Part shown: piece by piece, positions 52,209 to 60,348 of the stretch
How positions within the stretch are numbered: the stretch's first letter is position 1
How the letters are laid out: every line of letters starts with the position of its first letter
NCBI GenBank assembly: GCA_963728495.1
Contig: CAVSKI010000011.1
Span: 558,001 to 622,000 of the forward strand
Reading direction: 5' to 3'
Source of the DNA: JACVRW01 sp963728495
GTDB lineage: Bacteria > Actinomycetota > Thermoleophilia > Solirubrobacterales > Thermoleophilaceae
Length of the DNA stretch: 64,000 nucleotides
Translations under genes and position numbers: made by a program
The notes under the pieces: generated by a model
What the model was told of the DNA's origin: nothing
The model's input: the letters and a program-made list of their open reading frames with translations, nothing else
The model's database searches: none

Positions 52209-52979
52209 TCAGGTCCGGGCCATGTGCTCGGACAGCGACTCCATGCGCCAACCCCGGGAAACGCGCGTCAGGAAGATCAAGGTCGCGCAGGCGAGGGTGA
52301 ACGTGAGAATGAACGCAAGGAACGCGACTTGCCAGTGGACCTCCCCGTTGATCACCGCGCCGCGAGCGGGGCCCAGCTGCACGAGGCGGATCTGTTGAGC
52401 GTCCGGCGTGGTCTGGGACCGGGCCAGGTCAGCGAGGTAGGCGCGCAGGCTCGTGACGGCCGCATTCGCCAGCGCCTCGGCGGTCCTGGGCGTGGGGCTC
52501 TGCGCGTAGATGTCGAGCATCGGCGCGGTGGGGTTCGCCTGGATGTTGAGGCGGTACTGGTCGTTGGACTTCAGGATGTCGCTCGCCTTCTTCTCATTGC
52601 CCGCCTCGACCCTCGGCCGGGGCTGCTTGGCGGTGAGCGGCGCGTCCACGCGGAGCAGAGCCACCGGAATTCCCGCTTTGCTTGCGATCGACTCCTTGAC
52701 CGGGCCGTTGGCGATCACGTTGCCCAGGAGCACGGCGCGCTTGGTGAGCCCATCGAGCTCGTAGGTGTCCTGACGGAGGTCGAGCAGCGTGGAGCGCGGC
52801 GTGTCCACCACCACGTGGGTAGATGCGGTGGCCATCTCGAGCGAGCGGGGAGTCAGCTTCGGAGGAAAGAGACTGATGCTCCAGACACTCCACACCGCCA
52901 CGAGCAGGGCAAGCACCAGGCATCCCGCCACGCCCGCCTTCATCTGCCACAGCCGCTGCAGCCTTACCCCGAAATCCAT
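52209..52979 (-). CDS. Wzz-like polysaccharide co-polymerase
   Basis: 256 aa with an N-terminal membrane segment (AGVAGCLVLALLVAVWSVWSI), the motif ATASTHVVVDTPRS, an extracytoplasmic domain and a second segment (VAFLAFILTFTLACATLIFL). It is most similar by eye to the N-terminal half of the Wzz-Wzy fusion (LFPPKLTPRSL versus LLPPKLGSSSM; both end in related membrane segments). It lies five bases after the ACP gene and thirteen bases before the next Wzz-like gene. Confidence 0.78.
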   Translation of the reverse strand: MDFGVRLQRLWQMKAGVAGCLVLALLVAVWSVWSISLFPPKLTPRSLEMATASTHVVVDTPRSTLLDLRQDTYELDGLTKRAVLLGNVIANGPVKESIASKAGIPVALLRVDAPLTAKQPRPRVEAGNEKKASDILKSNDQYRLNIQANPTAPMLDIYAQSPTPRTAEALANAAVTSLRAYLADLARSQTTPDAQQIRLVQLGPARGAVINGEVHWQVAFLAFILTFTLACATLIFLTRVSRGWRMESLSEHMART

Positions 52980-52983
52980 GACG

Positions 52984-53265
52984 TCAGCCGCTCTTGCCCG
53001 CTACGAAAGTTGCCAGGCTCCCGAGCGTCTCGAACACCTCGGCGGTGATCTCTTCGCCCTCGATCGTGATTCCGAAGCGATCCTCCAGCGCGTAGACAAG
53101 CTCGACCACGGCCATGGAGTCGAGCTCCTGAAGGTGACCGAAGAGCGGCGTCGAGGCCTCGAGGCTGTCCGCCCGGTCCTCCACGCCGAGGGTGGTCACC
53201 AGCACGCTCTTCACGTCATCGATGGGAATGGTGGAGTCAGGAGTCAATTGGTTCCTTTCGGTCAC
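52984..53265 (-). CDS. Acyl carrier protein
   Basis: 93 aa from GTG 53265, overlapping the upstream decarboxylase stop. It is a four-helix carrier with the phosphopantetheine serine in LDSMAVVELV (Ser50) and an acidic helix YALEDRFGITIEGEEI. Carrier proteins of this type occur with the AMP-ligase and PLP decarboxylase in exosortase-A-associated loci. Here it probably carries the acyl or aminoacyl group activated by the ligase at 54476. The cargo is unknown. Confidence 0.9.
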   Translation of the reverse strand: MTERNQLTPDSTIPIDDVKSVLVTTLGVEDRADSLEASTPLFGHLQELDSMAVVELVYALEDRFGITIEGEEITAEVFETLGSLATFVAGKSG

Positions 53266-54479
53266 ACCAGCATCTCGACCGGTGCGGGATGGCTCAAGAA
53301 GGCAGTGGGGCTCGCCGTGAGCCCGTAGGCGCCCGCCTGGAACACGACGACGAGATCGCCGATGTCACATTCCGGCAGCACCACGTTGCTGGCCAGAAGG
53401 TCGAGCGGGGTGCACAGGCATCCGACCACGTTGACCGACTCGACGGGGTCGTGATCGATCCGGTTCCCTATCGCCACCCGATAGTTGCGGCGGATCACCT
53501 GACCGAAGTTTCCTGAGGCGGCGAGTTGATGGTGAAGCCCGCCGTCGACCACGAGGAAGGTCTTGCCCCGAGACTGCTTTCGGTCGATGACCCGGGTGAC
53601 GTAGAAGCCGCACTCGCCGACGATGTAGCGCCCGAGCTCGAGAACCACCCGGGCCTCCGGGAGGTTCGGCTTGATCGCCTCGGAGAGCAGTCCATCGAGG
53701 TTTTGGCTCACGGCCTGCAGGTCGAGCGACTCGTCACCCTCGAAGTAGGGAATGCCGAATCCACCGCCGATGTTGACGTAGCGGACCGGCTGCGGCGCCA
53801 GCTCGGCGAGGCTCACGATCAGCTCGACCGTCTTTCGCTGTGCCTCGGCGAGGATGTCGGCGTTCAGGTTCTGTGATCCGGCGAAGACGTGAAAGCCGAG
53901 GAGCTCGAGGTCGGCCCGGGCGAGCTTGACCAGCAGGTCGGGCACGAGCTCCGAGTCGATCCCGAACTGCTGAGGGCCTCCGCCGAGACGCATGCCCGAG
54001 CCCTTGACCTGAAAGTCCGGGTTCACTCGTATGGCCACACGGGGGCGGATGCCCAGCCGCTCGCCGATGGCCGTGATGCGGTCGGCTTCGGTCTCCGACT
54101 CCATCTCGATGGTCACTCCCGCGGCAACCGCCTGGGTCAGCTCGGCCGGGGTCTTGCCCGGGCCGGCGAAGCTGACCCGCTCCGGGGACATCGGGGTGTC
54201 GAGCGCCGTGAGCATCTCCGCCGACGAGGCGACGTCGAGCGAATCGACCAGCCCGCTGAGGTGCTGAACCACCGCGGGCATGGGATTGGCCTTGACGGCG
54301 TAGCTGAGGTCGAGCCCGGCGGGCAGATGGGCTCGGAGAAGGGCCACGCGCTCAGAGAGGAGCGCGCGGTCGTAGGCGAAGAAGGGAGTGCCGCCGGCGC
54401 GCTCGGCGAGACGGTCGATCGCCATTCCCCCGACTGTCATGCAAGCGCTCTCGCGCCCGGCTGTGGCCAGGGCGTTCAC
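53262..54479 (-). CDS. PLP-dependent (LysA-like, fold III) decarboxylase, exosortase-A-associated type
   Basis: 405 aa; ATG 54479 overlaps the ligase stop (ATGA), and ATG 54440 is an alternative. PLP lysine in LSYAVKANP (Lys63); further marks are GFHVFAGSQNLN, NIGGGFGIPYFEGDE, ELGRYIVGECGFYVTRV, VVDGGLHHQLA and GCLCTPLDLL (the active-site Cys). This matches diaminopimelate/ornithine-type decarboxylases, most closely the subgroup seen beside exosortase A in EPS loci. It likely decarboxylates an amino acid, free or carrier-bound. Confidence 0.87.
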   Translation of the reverse strand: MNALATAGRESACMTVGGMAIDRLAERAGGTPFFAYDRALLSERVALLRAHLPAGLDLSYAVKANPMPAVVQHLSGLVDSLDVASSAEMLTALDTPMSPERVSFAGPGKTPAELTQAVAAGVTIEMESETEADRITAIGERLGIRPRVAIRVNPDFQVKGSGMRLGGGPQQFGIDSELVPDLLVKLARADLELLGFHVFAGSQNLNADILAEAQRKTVELIVSLAELAPQPVRYVNIGGGFGIPYFEGDESLDLQAVSQNLDGLLSEAIKPNLPEARVVLELGRYIVGECGFYVTRVIDRKQSRGKTFLVVDGGLHHQLAASGNFGQVIRRNYRVAIGNRIDHDPVESVNVVGCLCTPLDLLASNVVLPECDIGDLVVVFQAGAYGLTASPTAFLSHPAPVEMLV

Positions 54480-56065
54480 GACGCGGCCCCGACCTCGTGA
54501 CGGAGCAGGTTGCGGTCGAACTTGTCGTTGGGTGAGCGCGGCAGGGCGGGTCGCACCACCACTTCCGTGGGGACCATGTACAGCGGCAGCTCGCGCTTCA
54601 GCCGGGTCAGCAGCATCTCCGAGGTGAGTCCGTTGCCGTTGGCCGGACTCACCACGAGCACGATGCGCTGCCCCAGCCGCGGATCGTCCACACCGAGCGC
54701 CACGGCTCCACCCACGAGGCCGGTGTCGTACACGACCTCCTCGATCTCGGTAGGGCTCACGCGGTAGCCGGAGGTCTTGATCATCTCGTCCTGGCGGCTC
54801 ACGAAGTAGAGGAAGCCCTCCTCGTCAGCTACCACGAGGTCACCCGACCACACGGCGGGCTCCGAGTCGCCGAGTCCGTACTCGCGGCCGGGCGCGGGCT
54901 TGAAGCGCTCGGCTGTGCGCTCCGGGTCGTTCCAGTATCCGAGGGCCACGAGCGCTCCGCGATGAACCAGCTCGCCCTGCTCGCCCGGGTCGCAGCGCGT
55001 CCCATCAGGGCGTACGACGAGGATCTCCGCGTTGGGGATCGCCTTGCCGATGGAGTCGAGCCGGTTGTCCACCTCGGAAGGGTCGAGGTACGTGGAGCGG
55101 AAGGCCTCCGTCAGGCCGTACATGAGGTACGGCCGAGCGTTGGGAAAGATCCCGCGGAGCTTCTGCAACGTCGACCTGGGCATGCGCCCGCCCGTGTTGG
55201 CGAAATAGCGCAGCCCGGCGCTCGCCTCCGGTGGCCACGCGTGATCGGCGAGCTGGATCCAGAGCGGCGGGACGCAGGTGAGCCCCGTCACACGGTGCCG
55301 CGCACAGAGGCGGACCACGTCGCCGGGCAGCAGGTAGTTCACGAGCACCACGTGGGCCCCGACCCAGAAGGCGGTGGTCAGCTGGCTGAAGCCGGCGTCG
55401 AAGCTGAGCGGGAGAGCGGCGAGGATGCAGTCGTCCTCCTTGTTCTGCAGGTACTCGCTCACGCTCTCGGCGCCGCCGAGAAGATTGCGATGGGAAAGCA
55501 CCACGCCCTTGGGCTTTCCCGTGCTCCCGGACGTGTAGAGGATGGCCGCCATGTCCACGTCTATGCCGCCCGGCCCGGTTGACCGCTCTGCGGACGCCAG
55601 GCACACGTCCTCCCAGGCCAGCACCTCGTAGGCGGGGGAGGGGCCTGCAGCGGCCACCTTCTCGCCGACCACGATCACGTGGGTGACCGACTCACAGGCC
55701 GCGAGCTCCTCCCGAAGCCCGTCGAGCCGCTTCGAGGAGGTCACGAGGACCCGCACGTCGCAGTCGGTGACGATGTGGGCCACCTGTCGCGGGCGCAGGA
55801 GCGGGTTGATCGGCACGAAGACCCCGCCGGCGGCGGATGCACCGAAGATCGAGACCACCGTCTCGATGCGCTTGTCGAGATAGACCCCGACGCGCTGGCC
55901 GCGCTCGAGCCCGATGGCGCTCAGTGCGCCGGAAAAGGAGCCGACCTCACGCTGCAGCTCGGCGTAGGTGAGCGTCGTGTCCTTGAACGTCAGGGCGGGA
56001 CGGTCGCCCCTGCGGGCGGCTCCCTCCTCGATCACATGATGGAGCTGAGTCACCACGGCACACAC
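54476..56065 (-). CDS. AMP-forming acyl-CoA/acyl-ACP ligase, exosortase-A-associated type
   Basis: 529 aa adenylating enzyme. Core motifs: AILYTSGSTGKPKGVVLSHRN, LPLSFDAGFSQL, YLMYGLTEAF, SGDLVVADEEGFLYFVSRQDEMIKTSGYRVSPTEIE and the late lysine in PNDKFDRNLL. It activates a carboxylic or amino acid as the adenylate and passes it to a thiol, most likely of the ACP encoded two genes later. The substrate cannot be read with certainty. It overlaps both neighbours, so expression is tightly coupled. Confidence 0.9.
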   Translation of the reverse strand: MCAVVTQLHHVIEEGAARRGDRPALTFKDTTLTYAELQREVGSFSGALSAIGLERGQRVGVYLDKRIETVVSIFGASAAGGVFVPINPLLRPRQVAHIVTDCDVRVLVTSSKRLDGLREELAACESVTHVIVVGEKVAAAGPSPAYEVLAWEDVCLASAERSTGPGGIDVDMAAILYTSGSTGKPKGVVLSHRNLLGGAESVSEYLQNKEDDCILAALPLSFDAGFSQLTTAFWVGAHVVLVNYLLPGDVVRLCARHRVTGLTCVPPLWIQLADHAWPPEASAGLRYFANTGGRMPRSTLQKLRGIFPNARPYLMYGLTEAFRSTYLDPSEVDNRLDSIGKAIPNAEILVVRPDGTRCDPGEQGELVHRGALVALGYWNDPERTAERFKPAPGREYGLGDSEPAVWSGDLVVADEEGFLYFVSRQDEMIKTSGYRVSPTEIEEVVYDTGLVGGAVALGVDDPRLGQRIVLVVSPANGNGLTSEMLLTRLKRELPLYMVPTEVVVRPALPRSPNDKFDRNLLRHEVGAAS

Positions 56066-56943
56066 ACCAATTCGCTGTAGAGGTAGTCAACTTGCGCCGC
56101 GTCGAGGCGAGCGCTCCGGTACATCTTCGGCCGGGGTGCGCGCAGCCCGAGTGAAGGCCAGGGCAGGCGGCCGGTGATCCGCTCCTCGGTCAGAGTCGCC
56201 AGCGCCCCGTGGCGAATCAGCAGGTGGCGGGCGAGCGGGCGGGCCAGCTCGCGAACCAGCTTGGGATCGCTGGCGTACAGGATGGATGCGAAGAGCGGCA
56301 GACCCTTGCGCCGGTCCTTTCGGAAGATCAGGTAGCACCACTCCGCGCCTCGGACCAGAACCAGGTGTCGAGCCGCGTCGGCCTCGGCATGGTCGTGATA
56401 GAGGCGAAGGTCGCGGCCGGTGAGAGTGCGCTCGATGAGGTCGGGATCGGCGCTGATCACCGCCCGGCCGGGTCGACCCGGCCACGGGAGATTCGGCACG
56501 ACGCGGGTGGCGGTGTCGAGTGTCTCGAAGCCCAGCCTGGAGTTCAGCGGAACCACGTTCCCACTGGGCGACAGGTCGGTGAAGCTGTATCCCTCCTGGC
56601 TCAGGAGAGCCCGGAGCAGGCGGAGGCTGTGAAATCGGTGCTCGGGCGCAACGCACCAGGCACCGAGATTGCAGATCCGCTCGGTCCCACCGTCAAGCTC
56701 ACGCTCCGAGTAGAACGCGAGGTGTGCGCCCACCACGGCGTCCTCGTGGAGCAGCATGAAGCCGCGGTTGGGCTTCTCGACGTCCCAGGACGTCTGCATC
56801 GCGCGGACCCATGCGTCCTGGGAGACGCGCAAGTTGAGATGGGCCTGCAGGAACTCGGCCACCCGCTCCACGTCGCCGGCCTCGATCGGCTTGACCTGCA
56901 CCGGCTGCGACCGCCGAGCCTCTCGCTCTTCAGTGAGCAGCAT
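56050..56943 (-). CDS. GNAT-family acyltransferase in the ACP/ligase operon
   Basis: 297 aa from ATG 56943, overlapping the previous gene's stop (ATGA); a much longer frame upstream lies within the glycosyltransferase gene. The N-terminal half has a GNAT-like pattern: PIEAGDVERVAEFLQAHLNL, VGAHLAFYSERELDG, NLGAWCVAPEHRFHSLRLLRALL and NSRLGFETLD. The C-terminal half is unassigned (HDHAEADAARHLVLVRGAEWCYLIF). A transferase that moves the ACP-bound group onto an amino sugar would fit the context, but that is inference. Confidence 0.75.
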   Translation of the reverse strand: MLLTEEREARRSQPVQVKPIEAGDVERVAEFLQAHLNLRVSQDAWVRAMQTSWDVEKPNRGFMLLHEDAVVGAHLAFYSERELDGGTERICNLGAWCVAPEHRFHSLRLLRALLSQEGYSFTDLSPSGNVVPLNSRLGFETLDTATRVVPNLPWPGRPGRAVISADPDLIERTLTGRDLRLYHDHAEADAARHLVLVRGAEWCYLIFRKDRRKGLPLFASILYASDPKLVRELARPLARHLLIRHGALATLTEERITGRLPWPSLGLRAPRPKMYRSARLDAAQVDYLYSELVCVPW

Positions 56944-58109
56944 CAGACCCGTGCCGTGGGCGGGTAGTAGGTGTCGCGACGTAGGACGCTGGCCAGCGCT
57001 CGCAGCTGGACCACGGTCTTCCAGCCCAGGTACCACGGGGCCGCCAGCAGAGCAAGCCAGGTACGCAGGCCGGCGCGGGTCTGCACGAGCCCGATTACGA
57101 CCGCCAGGGCCAGGACGAGCAGGCCGGATCCGAAGATTGCGACCGCCGGCCACGCCTGGGCAAGAGCCGCGATCGCGGCTCCTGCGGCCAGCGACACGGC
57201 GCCGAGCGCAAACGGGGGGGTGAGCAGGAACCACGCGGCTTCGACGCAACTGGCATCTCTCTCACGCGCGGCCCGACGCAGGAGCGCGGGCACATACTCG
57301 CGCGCCGCTGACATGCGCCCAGCCTCGTAGCGAACCTTCTGACCCCCGAAGCTCTTCCAGCTGCCGGCGGAGTCTGAGCGCAGCCGCGCCTTCTCGACGT
57401 GACGGCAGCGAATCCCGTCGAGCAGCAGGTCGAGGGTGAAGTAGAGGTCTTCAGACGCGGGCGCGGCGAAGCGGTGAGCCAATGCCACATCGCGGCGTAT
57501 GGCCATCCCGGTTCCGCGCAGGCGCACCGAGAAGCCCAGGCGGTCGCGGCCGCGCGGGATGGTGATGCCCTGGAGAGCGAAGGCGACGACCGACAGCTGG
57601 CTGGCGAGCCGATGGCTCCCGTCGCTCTCGCTGCGGGCCTGCGCCGCCGGAGCCCCGGCGCTGAGGGCACGTTCGCAGGCGTCGAAGAAGCCGGGGTCGA
57701 CGATCGAGTCGGCGTCGAGCATCACCACGGCGTCCCATTCGAGCGCTCGCGCGTGTTGGAGGCCGGCCTGGCGGGCCTGCGCGCGTCCGGGGATCTCTGT
57801 CTCCGAGCGCTCCACGACCCGGGCCCCGAGTGAACGGGCTATCTGGACGGTCGCGTCGGTGCAGCAATCGGCGACCACCATCACGAGATCGCGCTCGCGG
57901 CGGTCGCCCTCGACCGCCTCGAGGCACCGTTCGATGACCGCTTCCTCGTTATGAGCGGGGATGAGGATCAGGAGGCGCATGTGGCGCTCGGCTCGCACTT
58001 CCCGCTCCCGGTAGAACAGCGAAGCGGCAGCGAGAATCCCCAAATGGATGGCCACGGCCAGCCCAGGAAGGCCGATCGCTACGGCAGCGATGAGCAGCGC
58101 GGTGGTCAT
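56943..58109 (-). CDS. Membrane glycosyltransferase family 2
   Basis: 388 aa from ATG 58109; TTG 58127 lies too near the promoter box. An N-terminal membrane segment is followed by the GT-A domain: LILIPAHNEEAVIERCLEAV, DLVMVVADCCTDATV, DAVVMLDADSIVDPGF (the DxD site), RGTGMAIRRDVA and APASEDLYFTLDLLL (the ED(x)Y site). Three or four membrane segments follow. The layout is like processive or hyaluronan-synthase-type enzymes. It heads the unit that contains the ACP module and two Wzz-like genes. Confidence 0.87.
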   Translation of the reverse strand: MTTALLIAAVAIGLPGLAVAIHLGILAAASLFYREREVRAERHMRLLILIPAHNEEAVIERCLEAVEGDRRERDLVMVVADCCTDATVQIARSLGARVVERSETEIPGRAQARQAGLQHARALEWDAVVMLDADSIVDPGFFDACERALSAGAPAAQARSESDGSHRLASQLSVVAFALQGITIPRGRDRLGFSVRLRGTGMAIRRDVALAHRFAAPASEDLYFTLDLLLDGIRCRHVEKARLRSDSAGSWKSFGGQKVRYEAGRMSAAREYVPALLRRAARERDASCVEAAWFLLTPPFALGAVSLAAGAAIAALAQAWPAVAIFGSGLLVLALAVVIGLVQTRAGLRTWLALLAAPWYLGWKTVVQLRALASVLRRDTYYPPTARV

Positions 58110-58114
58110 CACCG

Positions 58115-58143
58115 AACCAACGCCCAATTAGGGCCCTGACTTG
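58115..58143 (-). promoter_or_regulatory. CAAG-N17-CGTT promoter motif for the seven-gene unit 58109-51483
   Basis: Minus strand CAAG (58143-58140), 17 bases, CGTTGGTT (58122-58115), five bases before the ATG. Exact copy. Confidence 0.7.
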
Positions 58144-58166
58144 TGCGGCGCGACCCTGCCGCGGAC

Positions 58167-59270
58167 TCAACCGGCAAGAGCTACAGGCTGGGTGCCGCAG
58201 GTCCGGAACGGCTGGTCGTCATGGAGCGACGTGACCCTTCGGCGCGCCGCGGCCAGCAGATCCCCCAGAGCGACCGCATCCGCCTCCACGGAGCGCGACA
58301 GACCGCGTGCCCCCAGCTCTCGGGCAATCTGCGTCTGGTGGTCGTCAACGTGCTCGCCGTGAGCCAGGCGGCGGGGCACGAGCACCGGACACTTCCCCAC
58401 TTCCAACGCGGCCAGGGCTGTGCCCACGCCGGCGTGGGCGACCACCACATCGGCCTCGCGGATTGCCTGAGTCAGGTCCCGATCGGGGATCGCGTAGTGC
58501 CCCTCGACCCCCAGATCGCTCGTGTCGGTGTCACCCGTCTGCCACAGAACCTCGGCTCGCGGCGGAAGCACGTCGAGAAGGCGGCGTACCAGCCGGCCGA
58601 AGCCGTAGCCTCGGAACGTGCCCAGGGTTACCACCACCCGCTGAATTTCGCGCGTGGGGTAGTCGCTGGGCTCGTCGGCGCTGAACGAGTCGAACACCGA
58701 GCCACGGTAGTTCCACTGCCCGCCGGCCCAGTGGGGATATTGGGTGTAGAGAAAGACGCCGGGGATCCGGCTCACGAGACGACCGGTCGCGGATGGTCCC
58801 TCGCTGCGGGCGGCGCTCTCGATGTAATGGCAGCGAAGCCCCCGGGCTCGGGCGAGCGCGAAGAACGGAAGTGCGACAGCGGCTCCGGTGCTGACCACAG
58901 TTCCGATGTCGTGATCGCGCATCATGCGGTGCGCCTCGGGCGCGTTTCGCAGAACGTTGAGCGGGTCGCGCGCCCCGACGAACGGAACGAACTCGACCGT
59001 CTCGCCGGCCAGCAGAGAACGGCTCTGCGGGCTGTCGAAGGTGACCCAGCGAAACGGCCCGTGCACTCCGGCAAGCCGCCTGTGCAGCCGGTGCAGTTGC
59101 TTGAGGTGACCGCCGGTCGAGGCCACGAGCAGAGTGGTCGATTCGCGCACGAGCGCACCGGCTCGACGCCGTGCCGGCCCGCGAACGTCTGACGCGGCGG
59201 GCACTCCGCCCAGCGTCGTCCGGCCGTGAGCCACGGCTTGCCCAGCCTTGCCACGGGCCGGGCGGATCAT
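58167..59270 (-). CDS. PssD-PssE (Alg14-Alg13-like) fused glycosyltransferase
   Basis: 367 aa from ATG 59270; GTG 59150 would begin nearer the fold, at TTLLVASTGGHLKQL. The N-terminal half matches PssD/Alg14 (STGGHLKQLHRL, VVSTGAAVALPFFALARARG, CHYIESAARSEGPS). The C-terminal half matches PssE/Alg13, the GT28 C-terminal fold (VVVTLGTFRGYGFGRLVRRL, DVVVAHAGVGTALAALEVGKCPVLVPRRLAHGEHVDDHQ). In many EPS systems these are two proteins that together transfer a glucuronic-type sugar; here they are one chain. Confidence 0.85.
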   Translation of the reverse strand: MIRPARGKAGQAVAHGRTTLGGVPAASDVRGPARRRAGALVRESTTLLVASTGGHLKQLHRLHRRLAGVHGPFRWVTFDSPQSRSLLAGETVEFVPFVGARDPLNVLRNAPEAHRMMRDHDIGTVVSTGAAVALPFFALARARGLRCHYIESAARSEGPSATGRLVSRIPGVFLYTQYPHWAGGQWNYRGSVFDSFSADEPSDYPTREIQRVVVTLGTFRGYGFGRLVRRLLDVLPPRAEVLWQTGDTDTSDLGVEGHYAIPDRDLTQAIREADVVVAHAGVGTALAALEVGKCPVLVPRRLAHGEHVDDHQTQIARELGARGLSRSVEADAVALGDLLAAARRRVTSLHDDQPFRTCGTQPVALAG

Positions 59271-59297
59271 GTGGAAAGCCCCGCTTGCACCTCCCAC

Positions 59298-59326
59298 GAT
59301 CAACGGTCGGGGAGGGCGAAGATTTG
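59298..59326 (-). promoter_or_regulatory. CAAA-N17-CGTT promoter motif for the fused glycosyltransferase
   Basis: Minus strand CAAA (59326-59323), 17 bases, CGTTGATC (59305-59298). One mismatch from CAAG. It sits in the 76-base gap after the Wzz-like gene and would leave a leader of about 25 bases before ATG 59270. Confidence 0.5.
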
Positions 59327-59346
59327 CGGAGGCGGATGCCTACGCG

Positions 59347-60240
59347 CTAGCCGCGCTCGGTGCCGGCCCGAGCCGCCGGCTCGGACGAGCGGGGTGAATA
59401 GCCGTTCGAGTCGAGGTCCAGCGAGAGGCCCTCGAAGCCCAAATCGTCAGGGGGAGCGTCATCCGGAGCCAGGTCAGTCAGCTCGCGGTGCTCCGAGACC
59501 TCGGCCGCGCGCCAGCCGCGGGCCAGCGCGGATCCGAGCAGAATGGCCCCACAACCCACCAGAAAGACGAAGATCGCGGCCGAAAGCCCTACCATCCGCC
59601 CGGGTCCGCGAACCGAGCTCACGGCCTGAGCGCTGCCCAGCCCGCTCACACGCAGGCGCTTGCGGTCCTCCACCTCTTCGTCGGCGGCCGCCCTGGTGTC
59701 CAGGTAGTCGATCAGTCCGTTCACCGTCGCGTTGGCCAGCCTCGTTGCGCTCGCGGTGTCGGGGGCCTGCACATCGGTCTCGATGATTGGCAGCTGCTCG
59801 CCGTCCGGGTTCGCGATCACGCGCGTCCGGATCATGTGGATATCCGGCTTGTCCGGGATCGCGGTGGATACCGGTTCCGCCTCGCTGCCGGACTCGTTCA
59901 CCTCGGTGGCCAGCTCGGAAACGGCCTTGAGCTGTCGTGGCTTGAGGCCGGCACGCCGTGCGATAGCTGCTTTTGCTTCCCCCTCCACCATGAGGTTCGC
60001 CAGGACGCTGGCCCGCAGGCCGAGCGTGTCGGAGCCCTTCGGGTCGACCTTGATTACCTGGGACTGCGGAGTGTCGACGAGCACGCGAGCGGTGGCCACT
60101 CCCACCGTGTACTGGCGGGGCTCAGGCGGCAGGCCGATCCGGTAGGAGAGCAGGAAACCTACGAGCACCGCGGCGAACGCCACCGCGGCGACCAGCACGC
60201 GCCGGCGCCACAGCTCGCGGAGAATCGTGACGGCTTCCAT
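59347..60240 (-). CDS. Wzz-like polysaccharide co-polymerase
   Basis: 297 aa from ATG 60240. Membrane segments lie at about 18-36 and 216-236, with the shared motif VGVATARVLVDTPQSQ after the first. The tail after the second segment is acidic (TDLAPDDAPPDDLGFEG) and ends in an Arg-rich stretch; no kinase domain. It is the fourth Wzz-type domain in the locus. GAAG-N17-CGTTGGTC lies eight bases before the start, facing away from the divergent deacetylase gene. Confidence 0.78.
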   Translation of the reverse strand: MEAVTILRELWRRRVLVAAVAFAAVLVGFLLSYRIGLPPEPRQYTVGVATARVLVDTPQSQVIKVDPKGSDTLGLRASVLANLMVEGEAKAAIARRAGLKPRQLKAVSELATEVNESGSEAEPVSTAIPDKPDIHMIRTRVIANPDGEQLPIIETDVQAPDTASATRLANATVNGLIDYLDTRAAADEEVEDRKRLRVSGLGSAQAVSSVRGPGRMVGLSAAIFVFLVGCGAILLGSALARGWRAAEVSEHRELTDLAPDDAPPDDLGFEGLSLDLDSNGYSPRSSEPAARAGTERG

Positions 60241-60248
60241 GGACGACA

Positions 60249-60277
60249 GACCAACGGGCAGCCGCGGACCATTCTTC
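60249..60277 (-). promoter_or_regulatory. GAAG-N17-CGTT promoter motif for the Wzz-like gene
   Basis: Minus strand GAAG (60277-60274), 17 bases, CGTTGGTC (60256-60249). One mismatch from CAAG. Paired with the divergent exact copy at 60310. Confidence 0.55.
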
Positions 60278-60309
60278 TGGCCTTGCCGGGTCCGTGATCG
60301 CGCTTGCCG

Positions 60310-60338
60310 CAAGTGGCCCCGCTCGTCTCGCGTTCATA
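60310..60338 (+). promoter_or_regulatory. CAAG-N17-CGTT promoter motif for the polysaccharide deacetylase
   Basis: CAAG (60310-60313), 17 bases, CGTTCATA (60331-60338), ten bases before the GTG start. Exact copy. Confidence 0.7.
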
Positions 60339-60348
60339 GCGCGGGACC

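Noticed and set aside
52984..56943. A complete exosortase/PEP-CTERM protein-sorting system
   Set aside because: Only the associated ligase, decarboxylase and carrier are present. No exosortase and no protein with a C-terminal sorting signal was seen in the window.
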